The notes under the pieces are model-generated. The model had not been told where the DNA came from. It did no database searches and saw nothing but the letters and a program-made list of their open reading frames with translations. This document shows, piece by piece, positions 1 through 7,703 of a stretch of 64,000 nucleotides of DNA. The stretch is from NCBI RefSeq assembly GCF_900105755.1, contig NZ_FNTQ01000001.1, forward strand, positions 8,060,001 to 8,124,000, given 5' to 3'. The translations under genes were made by a program, and so were the position numbers. Positions within the stretch are counted from its first letter, which is position 1; each line of letters starts with the position of its first letter. The DNA is from Streptomyces sp. Ag109_O5-10 (lineage in GTDB: Bacteria; Actinomycetota; Actinomycetes; Streptomycetales; Streptomycetaceae).

Positions 1-573
1 GCGCTGACCGAGTCCGTCCGGGAACGGGTCGGCAACCCGCTGCTCGTGGGACTGATCGTCGCCAAGACCACGGTGGCCGCGGAACGCGGGGTGCGGATCG
101 TCCTCAGCGACGACTCCGCCCTGGGCGAGGACCCGCCGCATCTGCGCCGGCTGCTGACCATCGTCGGCAACCTGCTGGACAACGCGATCGACGCGTCGAC
201 GAACGCACCGGCGCGGCCGAGCGGCTGTGAGGTGCGGTTGTCGCTGATCGAGGCCGTCGACGTGGTGCGGGTGGAGGTGGCCGACACCGGGCCGGGCATT
301 CCGCCGGGCGCCACCGAGTCGATCTTCGAGGACGGCTGGTCGACCCGTCCGGACCGGGGCACCGCGCGGCGCGGCCTGGGACTCGCCCTCGTCCACCGGC
401 TGGTGCAGCGGCACGGCGGCACGATCACGGTCAGCGAGGGGCCGGGCGCGGTCTTCACCGTGACGCTGCCCGTGCCCGACACAGCCCCCGCCCCGCGGGG
501 CGCCCTGTTCACCACGGCTCTGCCGGTGCCGGTGGGCGCGCCGGAAGGCATCGCGGGAGGTGACCGCTGGTGA
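1..573 (+). CDS. Sensor histidine kinase, C-terminal part (CitA/DcuS type)
   Basis: The reading frame is open from the first base, so the gene begins before the window and only about 190 residues are visible. They form a GHKL ATPase domain: N-box GNLLDNAIDAS, G1 box VADTGPGIPPG and G2 box RRGLGLALVHRLVQRHGG. The sensory and dimerisation domains lie outside. The stop overlaps the GTG start of the next gene (GTGA), so kinase and regulator are translationally coupled. The partner is a CitB/DcuR-type regulator, a family that in established cases responds to citrate or C4-dicarboxylates. The ligand here cannot be read from the visible part. A proline-rich tail of about 30 residues follows the ATPase fold. 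Confidence 0.9.
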   Translation, partial: ALTESVRERVGNPLLVGLIVAKTTVAAERGVRIVLSDDSALGEDPPHLRRLLTIVGNLLDNAIDASTNAPARPSGCEVRLSLIEAVDVVRVEVADTGPGIPPGATESIFEDGWSTRPDRGTARRGLGLALVHRLVQRHGGTITVSEGPGAVFTVTLPVPDTAPAPRGALFTTALPVPVGAPEGIAGGDRW

Positions 574-1259
574 TCCGGACCCTGGTGGTGGACGACGACT
601 TCCGGGTCAGCCGCATCCACTGCGACTACGCGTCCCGCGTCAGGGGCTTCGAGGTGGTCGGCCAGGCGGCGACCGTGGACGCGGCGCTCGACGCGGTGCG
701 CACCCTCCACCCGGACCTGCTGCTGCTCGACATCTTCCTGCCCGACGGCAGCGGACTCGACGTCCTGCGCCGCCTGAGCGGAGACGAGGGCGGCGACCGG
801 CCCGACGCCATCATGATCACCGCCGACCGGGACATCACCTCGGTACGGACCGCGATGAAACTGGGCGCTGTCGGCTACCTGGTCAAACCCTTCGGCGCGC
901 CCGACCTCGCCGAACGGCTCACCGCCTACCGCGAGCTCCAGCACCGCATGGACGCCCTCGGTACCGTCCCGGAGACCGACCAGGCCGACGTGGACGCCCT
1001 GTTCAGCGCCGCCCGCCCGCCGGCCGTGCCCCGCGTCCCCGCCAAGGGCCACTCGGCGCCTACCCTCGCCCTGCTGCACCAGACCCTGCGCACCACGCGC
1101 GACGCCCTGTCGGCCGCGGAGGCAGCCGAACGCACCGGGGTCTCCCGTGCCACGGCCCAGCGCTATCTCTCCTACCTCGTCAAGGAGGGCATGGTCCGGC
1201 TGGAACTGCGCTACGGAGCCACCGGACGCCCCGAGCACCGTTACCGCGCCGCGCACTGA
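570..1259 (+). CDS. Response regulator, CitB/DcuR family
   Basis: This 229-residue protein has an N-terminal receiver domain with the acidic pocket VVDDD (residues 7-10), phosphoacceptor Asp54 in LLLLDIFLPDGSG and conserved Lys106 in YLVKPFG. A linker follows, then a C-terminal helix-turn-helix at about 165-215 (LSAAEAAERTGVSRATAQRY), typical of the CitB family rather than NarL or OmpR types. It starts at a GTG inside the stop region of the upstream kinase (4-base overlap), which fixes the start. It should activate transport or catabolic genes after phosphorylation by that kinase. The target genes are probably upstream of the window. Confidence 0.93.
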   Translation: MIRTLVVDDDFRVSRIHCDYASRVRGFEVVGQAATVDAALDAVRTLHPDLLLLDIFLPDGSGLDVLRRLSGDEGGDRPDAIMITADRDITSVRTAMKLGAVGYLVKPFGAPDLAERLTAYRELQHRMDALGTVPETDQADVDALFSAARPPAVPRVPAKGHSAPTLALLHQTLRTTRDALSAAEAAERTGVSRATAQRYLSYLVKEGMVRLELRYGATGRPEHRYRAAH

Positions 1260-1383
1260 GCCGGTCAGGACAGGGCGGCGGGAGTGAGCGCCGGGCGCGT
1301 GTCGGTGGCGCTGGGCGGCGGCCTCCCACTCGTGGACCCGGGCGAAGACAGCCGCCTCCGCGCCGCCCGGGGAACTTCTTCGG

Positions 1384-2604
1384 CTACGCCGACGTGGTCG
1401 GGTGCGGGGAGCGGAGTACGAGCAGGGTGATCTCGCTGGGGGCGAAGACGCGGAACGGCGGCCCCCAGAAGCCGGTGCCGCGGCTGGTGTAGAGGAGAGT
1501 GCGGGCGCCGTGCCGGCTCAGGCCGGCGAGGGCGGGCTGGTCGAGGCGGACCAGGTGGTGGAAGGGCCAGATCTGGCCGCCGTGGGTGTGGCCGGAGAGC
1601 TGGAGATCGACGCCGGCGGCTGCCGCCCGGTCGACGAACTTGGGCTGGTGGGCCAGGAGCAGGACGGGCAGGTCGGGGTCGGCGCCGTCCAGGGCTCCGG
1701 CGAGGTGGGCGCGGTGGCCGGCCAGGCCGGAGGACTCGGCGGTGACGTCGTCCACGCCGGCGACCACGAGGGTGTCGCCGCCGCGTTCGAGCAGCAGGTG
1801 GCGGTTGCGCAGCGGCTCCCAGCCCAGCTCGTCCATCAGGTCGACCCAGCCCTGGGCCTCGCTGTAGTACTCGTGGTTGCCGGTGACGTAGACCCGGGCC
1901 CGGGTGGCCCGCACGGTACCGAGGGGGGCGGCCTGGGCGCGGCGGCGGTCGGCCGTGCCGTCCGCGATGTCGCCGGTGTGGCAGACCACGTCGGCGTCCA
2001 GGGTGTTCACCGTCTCGCACACCCGTGCCGACCAGCGCGCGCGGTCGAGCGGGCCGTAGTGGGTGTCGGTGATGAGGGCGACGCGCAGGCCGTCCAACCC
2101 GGCACCCAGGCGGGGGAGTTGCACGTCGAGGCGGCGCACGCGTGGCACGCGGCGGGCTTCGGCGTATCCCCAGGCGAGCAGTACGGCGGTCGTGCCGAGG
2201 ACGGCCCAGGTGACGATGCGGGCCCGGTCCTGGCCCTCGCCGACGCCGGCCACGGCCAGGGCGAGCCGCAGCAGGACGCCGAGCAGGACGGACCAGGTGA
2301 ACAGGACCCAGCTGGTGCCCAGCAGGGTGTCGCCGAGTATCGCCGCCCGGTCCTGCTGGCGTTTGCCGTGGCCGCGCACCATCGCGAGCGGCATGCCGAC
2401 GAGGCCGAGGGCGAACAGCGCGGTGCCGGCCGACGTGACGGGCAGCGGCCAGTGCTGGCCGGCGTACAGGAGCAGCCAGCAGGGCACGGCCCACAGCAGG
2501 ACGGGGGCGATCAGGGGGAGGAAGCGCACCAGGCGGAGCACCTGGTTTTGCCGCGGGGCCGGCGCTTCGCTGTCGGCGGGTCGGGTGTTGCTGGTGTCGG
2601 TCAC
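1384..2604 (-). CDS. Membrane-anchored calcineurin-like metallophosphoesterase
   Basis: The N-terminal half (about residues 20-150) holds four or five hydrophobic segments. The C-terminal half is a cytoplasmic or surface metallophosphoesterase with the full metal-binding set: LITDTHYG (DxH), CHTGDIADG (GD), VTGNHEYY (GNHE), LAHQP and LSGHTHGGQIWP (GHTH). This is the YkuE-like branch. I chose the GTG at 2604 (406 residues) because a GAGAGGG ribosome site precedes it. An in-frame GTG at 2640 would add 12 residues without such a site. The phosphodiester or phosphomonoester substrate is unknown. No operon partner: the convergent upstream gene ends at 1259. Confidence 0.9.
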   Translation of the reverse strand: MTDTSNTRPADSEAPAPRQNQVLRLVRFLPLIAPVLLWAVPCWLLLYAGQHWPLPVTSAGTALFALGLVGMPLAMVRGHGKRQQDRAAILGDTLLGTSWVLFTWSVLLGVLLRLALAVAGVGEGQDRARIVTWAVLGTTAVLLAWGYAEARRVPRVRRLDVQLPRLGAGLDGLRVALITDTHYGPLDRARWSARVCETVNTLDADVVCHTGDIADGTADRRRAQAAPLGTVRATRARVYVTGNHEYYSEAQGWVDLMDELGWEPLRNRHLLLERGGDTLVVAGVDDVTAESSGLAGHRAHLAGALDGADPDLPVLLLAHQPKFVDRAAAAGVDLQLSGHTHGGQIWPFHHLVRLDQPALAGLSRHGARTLLYTSRGTGFWGPPFRVFAPSEITLLVLRSPHPTTSA

Positions 2605-2640
2605 GCTTGCCCTCTCTGCCCAGGCTGCCGTCCCGCGCAC

Positions 2641-2986
2641 TGTATCCGGTCGTCCTCGGGCCGTCTCCGCCCCGTGATCGCGCTCCGCTGCCGAGGTGCC
2701 GCGGCCGCGGTCCGCGACGGCACCGAATCACATCTCACGTTCCGCGGGCGGCGTGCGTCTACCGGTCAGGAGAAGGGAGACGAGGATGACCACAGCCCGA
2801 GGTGACCGACTCGGCGGACCCGCTGCCGAACGCGGCGGCCCGGCAGCCGACGCGTCCCGCCGGGCCGTCGGGGGCGTCCGCGCCGTGTGACCGCCCTTCT
2901 GGGGACCTTTATGACCGGCCCCTTCGAAAGGCGGTCGAGGCCGTCGGCCGGGGCGTGCCTGGGGCGGTCGGTTCTCAGGGTGTGCA
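2641..2986. other. Intergenic stretch, possible 34-codon ORF only
   Basis: About 350 bases lie between the phosphoesterase start and the DUF6153-like gene. The only coding hint is an ATG at 2786 preceded by a purine-rich AGGAGAAGGGAGACGAGG leader, opening 34 codons up to 2890 (MTTARGDRLGG..., Gly/Ala/Arg-rich). I recognise no family, and the composition is also what random GC-rich DNA gives. It is more likely leader or promoter sequence of the neighbours than a gene. Confidence 0.3.
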
Positions 2987-2992
2987 TAGGAT
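2987..2992 (+). promoter_or_regulatory. -10 box TAGGAT for a leaderless start
   Basis: TAGGAT matches the Streptomyces vegetative -10 consensus. Transcription starting 7-8 bases downstream would fall on the ATG at 3000, so the message of the DUF6153-like gene would have no leader. No convincing -35 box is seen 16-18 bases upstream. Confidence 0.45.
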
Positions 2993-2999
2993 GGGCCCG

Positions 3000-3407
3000 A
3001 TGCACCCCACCGAGCAGACTGCCCCCCGACCGCCGCACCGGCGTCGGCGTGCGCTGCTCGTACTGGGGCTGCTGGCCGGGCTGTTCGGCATGCACGCGTT
3101 GGCGCCCGGCGGCCTCATGGGAATGGGCGGCGGCCACGAGCGGGCCGTTCCCCGTCCCGCGGTGGTGGTCACCGCGTACGACGGCTGCTCCGGCGACGAC
3201 GGTCACTGCGGCGGCGACCACGCGCACCACGCCGACGCGACCTGCGCCTCCGGTGCGGTCAGCGGCGGACCCGCGGTGCCCGCGCCGGTCCCGGACCCGG
3301 TTCCCGTCCTCGCGGCCGCCTGCCGGGCCGCCTCCCGCCAGGCCACCGCACCGGACGGTGCCCGAGCACCCCCCGACCTGGCCGAACTCCAACTCCTGCG
3401 GATCTAG
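3000..3407 (+). CDS. DUF6153-like small exported or membrane protein, Cys/His-rich
   Basis: The 135-residue product has an Arg-rich N-terminus (PPHRRRRALLV), one hydrophobic helix at about 15-35 (signal or anchor) with a Met/Gly-rich end, then an extracytoplasmic part with clustered Cys and His (CSGDDGHCGGDHAHH, then ATCASG and later AACR). The tail is Pro/Ala-rich. I place it tentatively in the Streptomyces family DUF6153, function unknown. The metal-ligand-like cluster and the next gene, a DUF305 lipoprotein, suggest a role in metal (perhaps copper) handling in the cell envelope. The ATG at 3000 is preferred for the leaderless promoter geometry. The ATG at 2991 is in frame nine bases earlier, and a longer start at 2802 is possible but lacks a ribosome site. 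Confidence 0.7.
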   Translation: MHPTEQTAPRPPHRRRRALLVLGLLAGLFGMHALAPGGLMGMGGGHERAVPRPAVVVTAYDGCSGDDGHCGGDHAHHADATCASGAVSGGPAVPAPVPDPVPVLAAACRAASRQATAPDGARAPPDLAELQLLRI

Positions 3408-3487
3408 AGGCACCCGAGCCGGCCGCGCACACAGCGCAGCGGTCGTGCTCCCGCGTGCCCACTCACACTCATCGCAGGAGATCCAGC

Positions 3488-4105
3488 ATGACCAGCACAC
3501 GTACCCGTGCCGTCCTCGTCGCGCTCACCGTGACCGCCGCCCTCGCGCTCACCGCGTGCGGCAGCGGTGACGACGGCGCCGACGCCACGCACGCGTCCCA
3601 CTCGGCGGCGGCCGGCGCCACCGCCTCCGCCACCGCAGGTGCCCACAACGCGCAGGACGTGTCCTTCGCGCAGAGCATGATCCCGCACCACCAGCAGGCC
3701 CTGGAGATGGCCGGGCTCGCCGTCGACCGCGGCTCCTCCGCCCAGGTGCGCGGCCTCGCCGCCCGGATCGAGAAGGCCCAGGACCCGGAGATCAGGACCA
3801 TGACCGGCTGGCTGAAGGCCTGGGGCGAGGACGTGCCCATGGCGGGCATGGACCACAGCGGCCACGCCGGCATGGCCGGGATGATGTCCGACAAGGACAT
3901 GACCATGCTGAAGCAGGCCAGGGGGACGGACTTCGACTCGATGTTCCTGACCATGATGGTCGAGCACCACCGGGGTGCCGTCGAGATGGCCGGCACCGAG
4001 AAGGCCAAGGGCGCCTACGGTCCCGCCACGAGCATGGCCGACGCCATCGTCACCGCGCAGAACGCCGAGATCAAGGAGATGAACAAGCTCCTCGGCAAGG
4101 GCTGA
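3488..4105 (+). CDS. DUF305 family lipoprotein
   Basis: The start ATG follows a GGAG site by 7 bases. Residues 1-24 are a lipoprotein signal with lipobox LTAC (Cys24). After a Ser/Ala/His linker come the two hallmark DUF305 helices: FAQSMIPHHQQALEMA near residue 60-75 and MMVEHHRGAVEMA near 160. Between them is a Met/His-rich segment (MAGMDHSGHAGMAGMMSDKDM). Some DUF305 proteins, for example cyanobacterial CopM, bind copper. The Met/His content here fits extracytoplasmic copper binding, but this is inferred. It lies 80 bases after the DUF6153-like gene, probably co-transcribed, and ends at a strong terminator shared with rocD. Confidence 0.9.
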   Translation: MTSTRTRAVLVALTVTAALALTACGSGDDGADATHASHSAAAGATASATAGAHNAQDVSFAQSMIPHHQQALEMAGLAVDRGSSAQVRGLAARIEKAQDPEIRTMTGWLKAWGEDVPMAGMDHSGHAGMAGMMSDKDMTMLKQARGTDFDSMFLTMMVEHHRGAVEMAGTEKAKGAYGPATSMADAIVTAQNAEIKEMNKLLGKG

Positions 4106-4113
4106 CGGAGGCC

Positions 4114-4145
4114 GGGGTGGCCGCGCCCACGGGTGCGGCCACCCC
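4114..4145. terminator. Bidirectional terminator hairpin
   Basis: GGGGTGGCCGC (4114-4124) pairs perfectly with GCGGCCACCCC (4135-4145) around a 10-base loop, between two convergent gene ends (stops at 4105 and 4150). There is no U-run, as is common in Streptomyces. Confidence 0.75.
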
Positions 4146-4149
4146 TGGC

Positions 4150-5370
4150 TCAGGCTCCCAGCACCTTCTCCAACGCCCCCAGTGCCGACCGCAGTTCCTC
4201 CGCCGTGACGGTCAGCGGCGGGGCCAGCCGGATCGTGGAGCCGTGGGTGTCCTTGACCAGGACGCCCTCGCGCATCAGGCGCTCGCCGATCTCCCGCCCG
4301 GTGCCGATCGCCGGGTCCACGTCGACGCCCGCCCACAGGCCGCGCGAGCGGAAACCGGCCACGCCGTTGCCGACCAGCTCCGTCAGGCCGTCCCGCAGGA
4401 CCACGCCCAGCTCGGCGGCCCGGCGCTGGAAGTCGCCGCTCTCGAGGAGTTCGACGACCGCCGTGCCGACCGCCGCCGCGAGCGGATTGCCGCCGAACGT
4501 CGAACCGTGCTCGCCCGGGTGCAGCACCCCCAGCACCTCCCGGCGGGCCACCACCGCGGACACCGGCACGATCCCGCCGCCCAGCGCCTTGCCGAGCAGC
4601 AGCACGTCCGGGACGACGTCCTCGTGGTCGACGGCCAGGGTGCGGCCGGTGCGGCCGAGGCCGGACTGGATCTCGTCGGCGACGAACAAACAGCCCTTGC
4701 GGCGGGTCAGCTCGCGCACCCCGGTCAGATAGCCGTCGTCGGGAATGAGCACCCCGGCCTCGCCCTGGATCGGCTCGATCAGCACCGCCGCCGTGGTCTC
4801 GTCGACCGCCGCCTCCAGCGCGGCCAGGTCGTTGTACGGCACGATCCGGAAGCCCGGGGTGAACGGACCGAAGCCCGCGCGGGCCGTCTCGTCCGTCGAG
4901 AAGCTGACGATCGTGGTCGTACGGCCGTGGAAGTTGTCCGCGGCGACGACGATCGTGGCCCGGTCGGCGGGGACGCCCTTCACGTCATAGGCCCACTTGC
5001 GGGCCACCTTGATCCCGGACTCGACCGCCTCGGCCCCGGTGTTCATCGGCAGCACCATCTCCAGACCGGTCAACGCGGCGAGCCGTTCGGCGAATTCGGC
5101 GAGCCGATCGTTGTGGAAGGCGCGCGAGGTGAGGGTGAGGCGGTCCAGCTGGCGGTGCGCGGCCTCGATCAGCGCAGGGTGGCGGTGGCCGAAGTTGAGG
5201 GCCGAGTAACCGGCCAGCATGTCGAGGTAGCGGCGGCCCTCGACGTCCTCCACCCAGGCGCCCTCGGCGCGGGCGACGACGACGGGCAGCGGGTGGTAGT
5301 TGTGCGCGAGGACCGGGCCCTCCGCCTCGATCAGCTCGGCGGAGGTGCGTGCGCGTGCGGGTGCGGTCAT
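4150..5370 (-). CDS. rocD: Ornithine--oxo-acid aminotransferase
   Basis: This 406-residue class III PLP aminotransferase has the cofactor Asp in FVADEIQSGLGRTGR (Asp232) and the Schiff-base lysine in LLLGKALGGGIVPVSA (Lys261). MLAGYSALNFGHRHP near residue 51 and GEHGSTFGGNPLA are typical of ornithine aminotransferase. It converts ornithine and 2-oxoglutarate into glutamate semialdehyde and glutamate. The ATG at 5370 has an AGGAGA site upstream. It lies 29 bases downstream of the guanidine-modifying hydrolase on the same strand, so the two form an operon that would take arginine (or methylarginine) nitrogen to glutamate. The Lrp-type gene just upstream is the probable regulator. Confidence 0.95.
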   Translation of the reverse strand: MTAPARARTSAELIEAEGPVLAHNYHPLPVVVARAEGAWVEDVEGRRYLDMLAGYSALNFGHRHPALIEAAHRQLDRLTLTSRAFHNDRLAEFAERLAALTGLEMVLPMNTGAEAVESGIKVARKWAYDVKGVPADRATIVVAADNFHGRTTTIVSFSTDETARAGFGPFTPGFRIVPYNDLAALEAAVDETTAAVLIEPIQGEAGVLIPDDGYLTGVRELTRRKGCLFVADEIQSGLGRTGRTLAVDHEDVVPDVLLLGKALGGGIVPVSAVVARREVLGVLHPGEHGSTFGGNPLAAAVGTAVVELLESGDFQRRAAELGVVLRDGLTELVGNGVAGFRSRGLWAGVDVDPAIGTGREIGERLMREGVLVKDTHGSTIRLAPPLTVTAEELRSALGALEKVLGA

Positions 5371-5399
5371 CAGGGGGATCTCCTGGTCCTCGGCGGATG

Positions 5400-6209
5400 T
5401 CAGCGGATTTCCTGGGTGCAGCACTTGATGCCGCCGCCTGCCTTGTGGAACTCCGACAGGTCGACGGGGACGGGCTCGTAGCCCTGGTCGGAGAGCCGGG
5501 CGGCGAGCGCCTCGGCCTGCGGCGCGATGAAGACGTGGCGGCCGTCGGAGACCGAGTTCAGGCCCCAGGCCAGCGCGTCGTCGCGGGTGGCGAGCACCGC
5601 CTGGGGGAACAGCCGGCGGAGCACCTCGCAGCTGCCGGGGGAGAAGGCCTCCGGGTAGTACACGATGTTGTCGTCGTCGAGGACGAACAGCGCGGTGTCC
5701 AGGTGGTAGAAGTACGGGTCCACCAGGGTCAGGCTGATCACCGGATGCCCGAAGAACTCCTGGGCCTCGCGGTGCGCCTCGCGGGTGGTGCGGAAACCGG
5801 TACCGGCGAGCAGGTACCGGCCCGTCCAGACCAGGTCGCCCTCGCCCTCCACCACCGAGCCCGGCCGGTACACGTCGTAGCCCGCGGTCTTGAACCAGAG
5901 GTCGTAGTGGGAGGACTCCGGGCGCCGCTCCGGCGCGTGGAAGAGCGAGCCGAAGACGCGGCCGCCGACGACGACCGCCGAGTTCGCGGCGAACACCATG
6001 TCGGGCAGGCCGGGGACCGGCTCCAGCCGGTCGACGCTGTGGCCATGGGTGCGGTAGGCGCCGATCAGCGCGGTCCACTGCTCCTGGGCCAGGTCGACGT
6101 CGACCCTGGTGTCGGGGTTCATCCACGGATTGATCGCGTACTGCACGGCGAAATGTCTGGGTTCGCAGACAAGGAAGCGCCTGAGGCGCGGCACACGGCT
6201 TTCGGACAC
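5400..6209 (-). CDS. Guanidine-group-modifying hydrolase (DDAH / arginine dihydrolase type)
   Basis: This 269-residue amidinotransferase-superfamily enzyme starts at a GTG 8 bases after GGAGGAA. Such genes are usually annotated as dimethylarginine dimethylaminohydrolase. It shows RRFLVCEPRHFAVQYAINPW near the N-terminus, LPDMVFAANSAVV at 69-81, and the C-terminal nucleophile region GGGIKCCTQEI (Cys263/264). The N-terminal INPWM motif and Asn at the end of FAAN, where classical DDAH and arginine deiminases carry an acidic pair, resemble cyanobacterial arginine dihydrolases that make ornithine directly. That would fit the downstream rocD better than citrulline formation. The specific reaction is an inference; the superfamily call is firm. 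Confidence 0.88.
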   Translation of the reverse strand: MSESRVPRLRRFLVCEPRHFAVQYAINPWMNPDTRVDVDLAQEQWTALIGAYRTHGHSVDRLEPVPGLPDMVFAANSAVVVGGRVFGSLFHAPERRPESSHYDLWFKTAGYDVYRPGSVVEGEGDLVWTGRYLLAGTGFRTTREAHREAQEFFGHPVISLTLVDPYFYHLDTALFVLDDDNIVYYPEAFSPGSCEVLRRLFPQAVLATRDDALAWGLNSVSDGRHVFIAPQAEALAARLSDQGYEPVPVDLSEFHKAGGGIKCCTQEIR

Positions 6210-6296
6210 AGAGGGGTTCCTCCGCTTTCCCGCGGTGTCGACTGAGGGTTGACACCAAGGTAGAAAGCGTCGGATACGGGCGACAAGAAATAAATG

Positions 6297-6356
6297 TTGC
6301 GTGTCAGCGCAGGAACGCTGCGTCTCCGGTCGTACAAACGCAGCATCGGTGCGTTT
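6297..6356. promoter_or_regulatory. Putative Lrp/AsnC operator region
   Basis: Between the hydrolase start and the regulator stop lie repeated TGCGT half-sites: TTGCGT at 6297, CTGCGT at 6318, ACGCAG at 6338 and TGCGTTT at 6350. The last two form a perfect inverted repeat AAACGCA-N7-TGCGTTT (6336-6356), which overlaps the stop codon of the Lrp-type gene. A looser pair GCTGCGT/ACGCAGC is spaced 14 bases apart. Multiple half-sites on one face fit binding by an octameric Lrp protein. The sequence is also unusually A/T-rich (AAGAAATAAATG), so the promoter of the hydrolase-rocD operon is probably here. Confidence 0.55.
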
Positions 6357-6840
6357 ACTCCGGTACGGGGTGCGTGGCCCCGGCCTCCGGGCTCTCCGGC
6401 AGCAGATGCGACAGCACCATGACGCTGATCGTCTTCCGGATGAACGGCTCCACCCGGATCCGCTCCAGCACCTCCTCGAAGTGGTCCACGTCCCGGGCCC
6501 GCACATGCAGCAGGGCGTCCGCGCCGCCGGTCACCGTCATGGCCGCGGTGATCTCCGGATGGTTGCGGACCACCTCCGCGAGCCGCCGCGGCGGGGCCGC
6601 GCCCTCGCAGTACACCTCGACGTACGCCTCCGTACGCCAGCCGAGGGCCGCCGGGGTGACGGTGGCCGTGAACCCGGTGATCACACCGGTCTCGCGCAGC
6701 CGGTCGACCCGGCGCTTCACGGCCGTCGCGGAGAGTCCGACGGCCGCGCCGATCTCGGCGAAACTGGTCCGCGCGTTCGCCATCAACGCGGTGGTGATCT
6801 TCCGGTCGAGGTCGTCGAAGGGGGCGGTGCCGCTGTTCAT
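6355..6840 (-). CDS. Lrp/AsnC family transcriptional regulator
   Basis: The 161-residue protein has the AsnC helix-turn-helix at the N-terminus (LDRKITTALMANAR, then FAEIGAAVGLSATAVKRRVD) and a C-terminal RAM ligand-binding domain from about 70 on (VTGGADALLHVRARD). It reads in the same direction as the hydrolase and rocD genes, 145 bases upstream of them, and the gap carries repeated inverted half-sites. It probably senses arginine, ornithine or a related amino acid and controls that operon. The ligand is inferred from context only. Start ATG at 6840; upstream ribosome site is weak. Confidence 0.9.
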   Translation of the reverse strand: MNSGTAPFDDLDRKITTALMANARTSFAEIGAAVGLSATAVKRRVDRLRETGVITGFTATVTPAALGWRTEAYVEVYCEGAAPPRRLAEVVRNHPEITAAMTVTGGADALLHVRARDVDHFEEVLERIRVEPFIRKTISVMVLSHLLPESPEAGATHPVPE

Positions 6841-6885
6841 GCCCGCACTGTAACCACGGGCGAGGACGGTTCGGGAGCACCACAT

Positions 6886-6945
6886 CGTCCGGCGCGAACG
6901 TCCACGTCCGGCACATGTCCAGCGCCGCGTTGTGCCGCCTACACT
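6886..6945 (+). promoter_or_regulatory. Direct repeats and -10 box upstream of the LytTR regulator gene
   Basis: CGTCCGGC occurs at 6886 and 6905, each followed by a second GTCCA element (6900 and 6917). This makes two imperfect tandem units of 19 and 17 bases. A -10 candidate TACACT lies at 6940-6945, 6 bases before the ATG at 6952, so the transcript would be leaderless. LytTR regulators bind tandem direct repeats, so autoregulation here is plausible. Confidence 0.45.
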
Positions 6946-6951
6946 CCGTTC

Positions 6952-7701
6952 ATGCTGCGCGCCCTCGCCGTCGACGACGAACGCCCCTCGCTGGAGGAGT
7001 TGCTGTATCTGCTGAACGCCGATCCGCGCATCGGCAGCGTCGAGGGTGCCGGGGACGCCACCGAGGCACTGCGCCGCATCACCCGGGCCCTGGAGTCCGG
7101 ACCCCAGGGTCCCGAGGCCGTCGACGTCGTCTTCCTCGACGTCCAGATGCCCGGCCTGGACGGCCTGGACCTGGCCCGGCTGCTCACCGGCTTCGCCCGG
7201 CCTCCACTGGTCGTCTTCGTCACCGCCCACGAGGACTTCGCGGTCAGGGCCTTCGACCTCAAGGCGGTCGACTACGTCCTCAAGCCGGTCCGCAAGGAAC
7301 GCCTCGCGGAGGCCGTGCGCCGGGCCGCCGAACTGCGCGGCGCCGCACCCCGGATACCCGTGCACGAGCCCGACCCCGACCACATACCCGTCGAACTCGG
7401 CGGCGTGACACGGTTCGTGGCGGTGGACGAGATCACGCACGTCGAGGCCCAGGGCGACTACGCCCGCCTGCACACCGAGCGCGGCAGCCACCTGGTCCGC
7501 ATCCCGCTGTCCACCCTGGAGGAGCGCTGGCGCTCCCGCGGCTTCGTCCGCATCCACCGCCGCCACCTCGTCGCCCTCCGCCACGTCGGCGAACTCCGCC
7601 TGGACGCCGGCACGGTGAGCGTCCTGGTCGGTGCCGAGGAACTCCAGGTCAGCCGGCGCCACGCCCGCGAACTGCGGGACCTGCTGATGAGGAGGGCCTG
7701 A
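6952..7701 (+). CDS. LytTR-family response regulator
   Basis: The 249-residue protein has a receiver domain with acidic pocket VDDE (8-10), phosphoacceptor Asp63 (FLDVQMPGLDG) and Lys111 (VLKPV). A LytTR DNA-binding domain follows from about 150 (VDEITHVEAQGDYARLHT, RIHRRHLVAL). It is the first gene of a compact operon with a small membrane protein, a sodium/solute symporter and a LytS-type kinase. BtsR and YpdB, well-studied relatives, respond to pyruvate through such kinases and switch on transporter genes. Here the transporter is inside the operon. The start has no ribosome site but sits directly after a -10 box, consistent with leaderless translation. Confidence 0.93.
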   Translation: MLRALAVDDERPSLEELLYLLNADPRIGSVEGAGDATEALRRITRALESGPQGPEAVDVVFLDVQMPGLDGLDLARLLTGFARPPLVVFVTAHEDFAVRAFDLKAVDYVLKPVRKERLAEAVRRAAELRGAAPRIPVHEPDPDHIPVELGGVTRFVAVDEITHVEAQGDYARLHTERGSHLVRIPLSTLEERWRSRGFVRIHRRHLVALRHVGELRLDAGTVSVLVGAEELQVSRRHARELRDLLMRRA

Positions 7702-7703
7702 CG

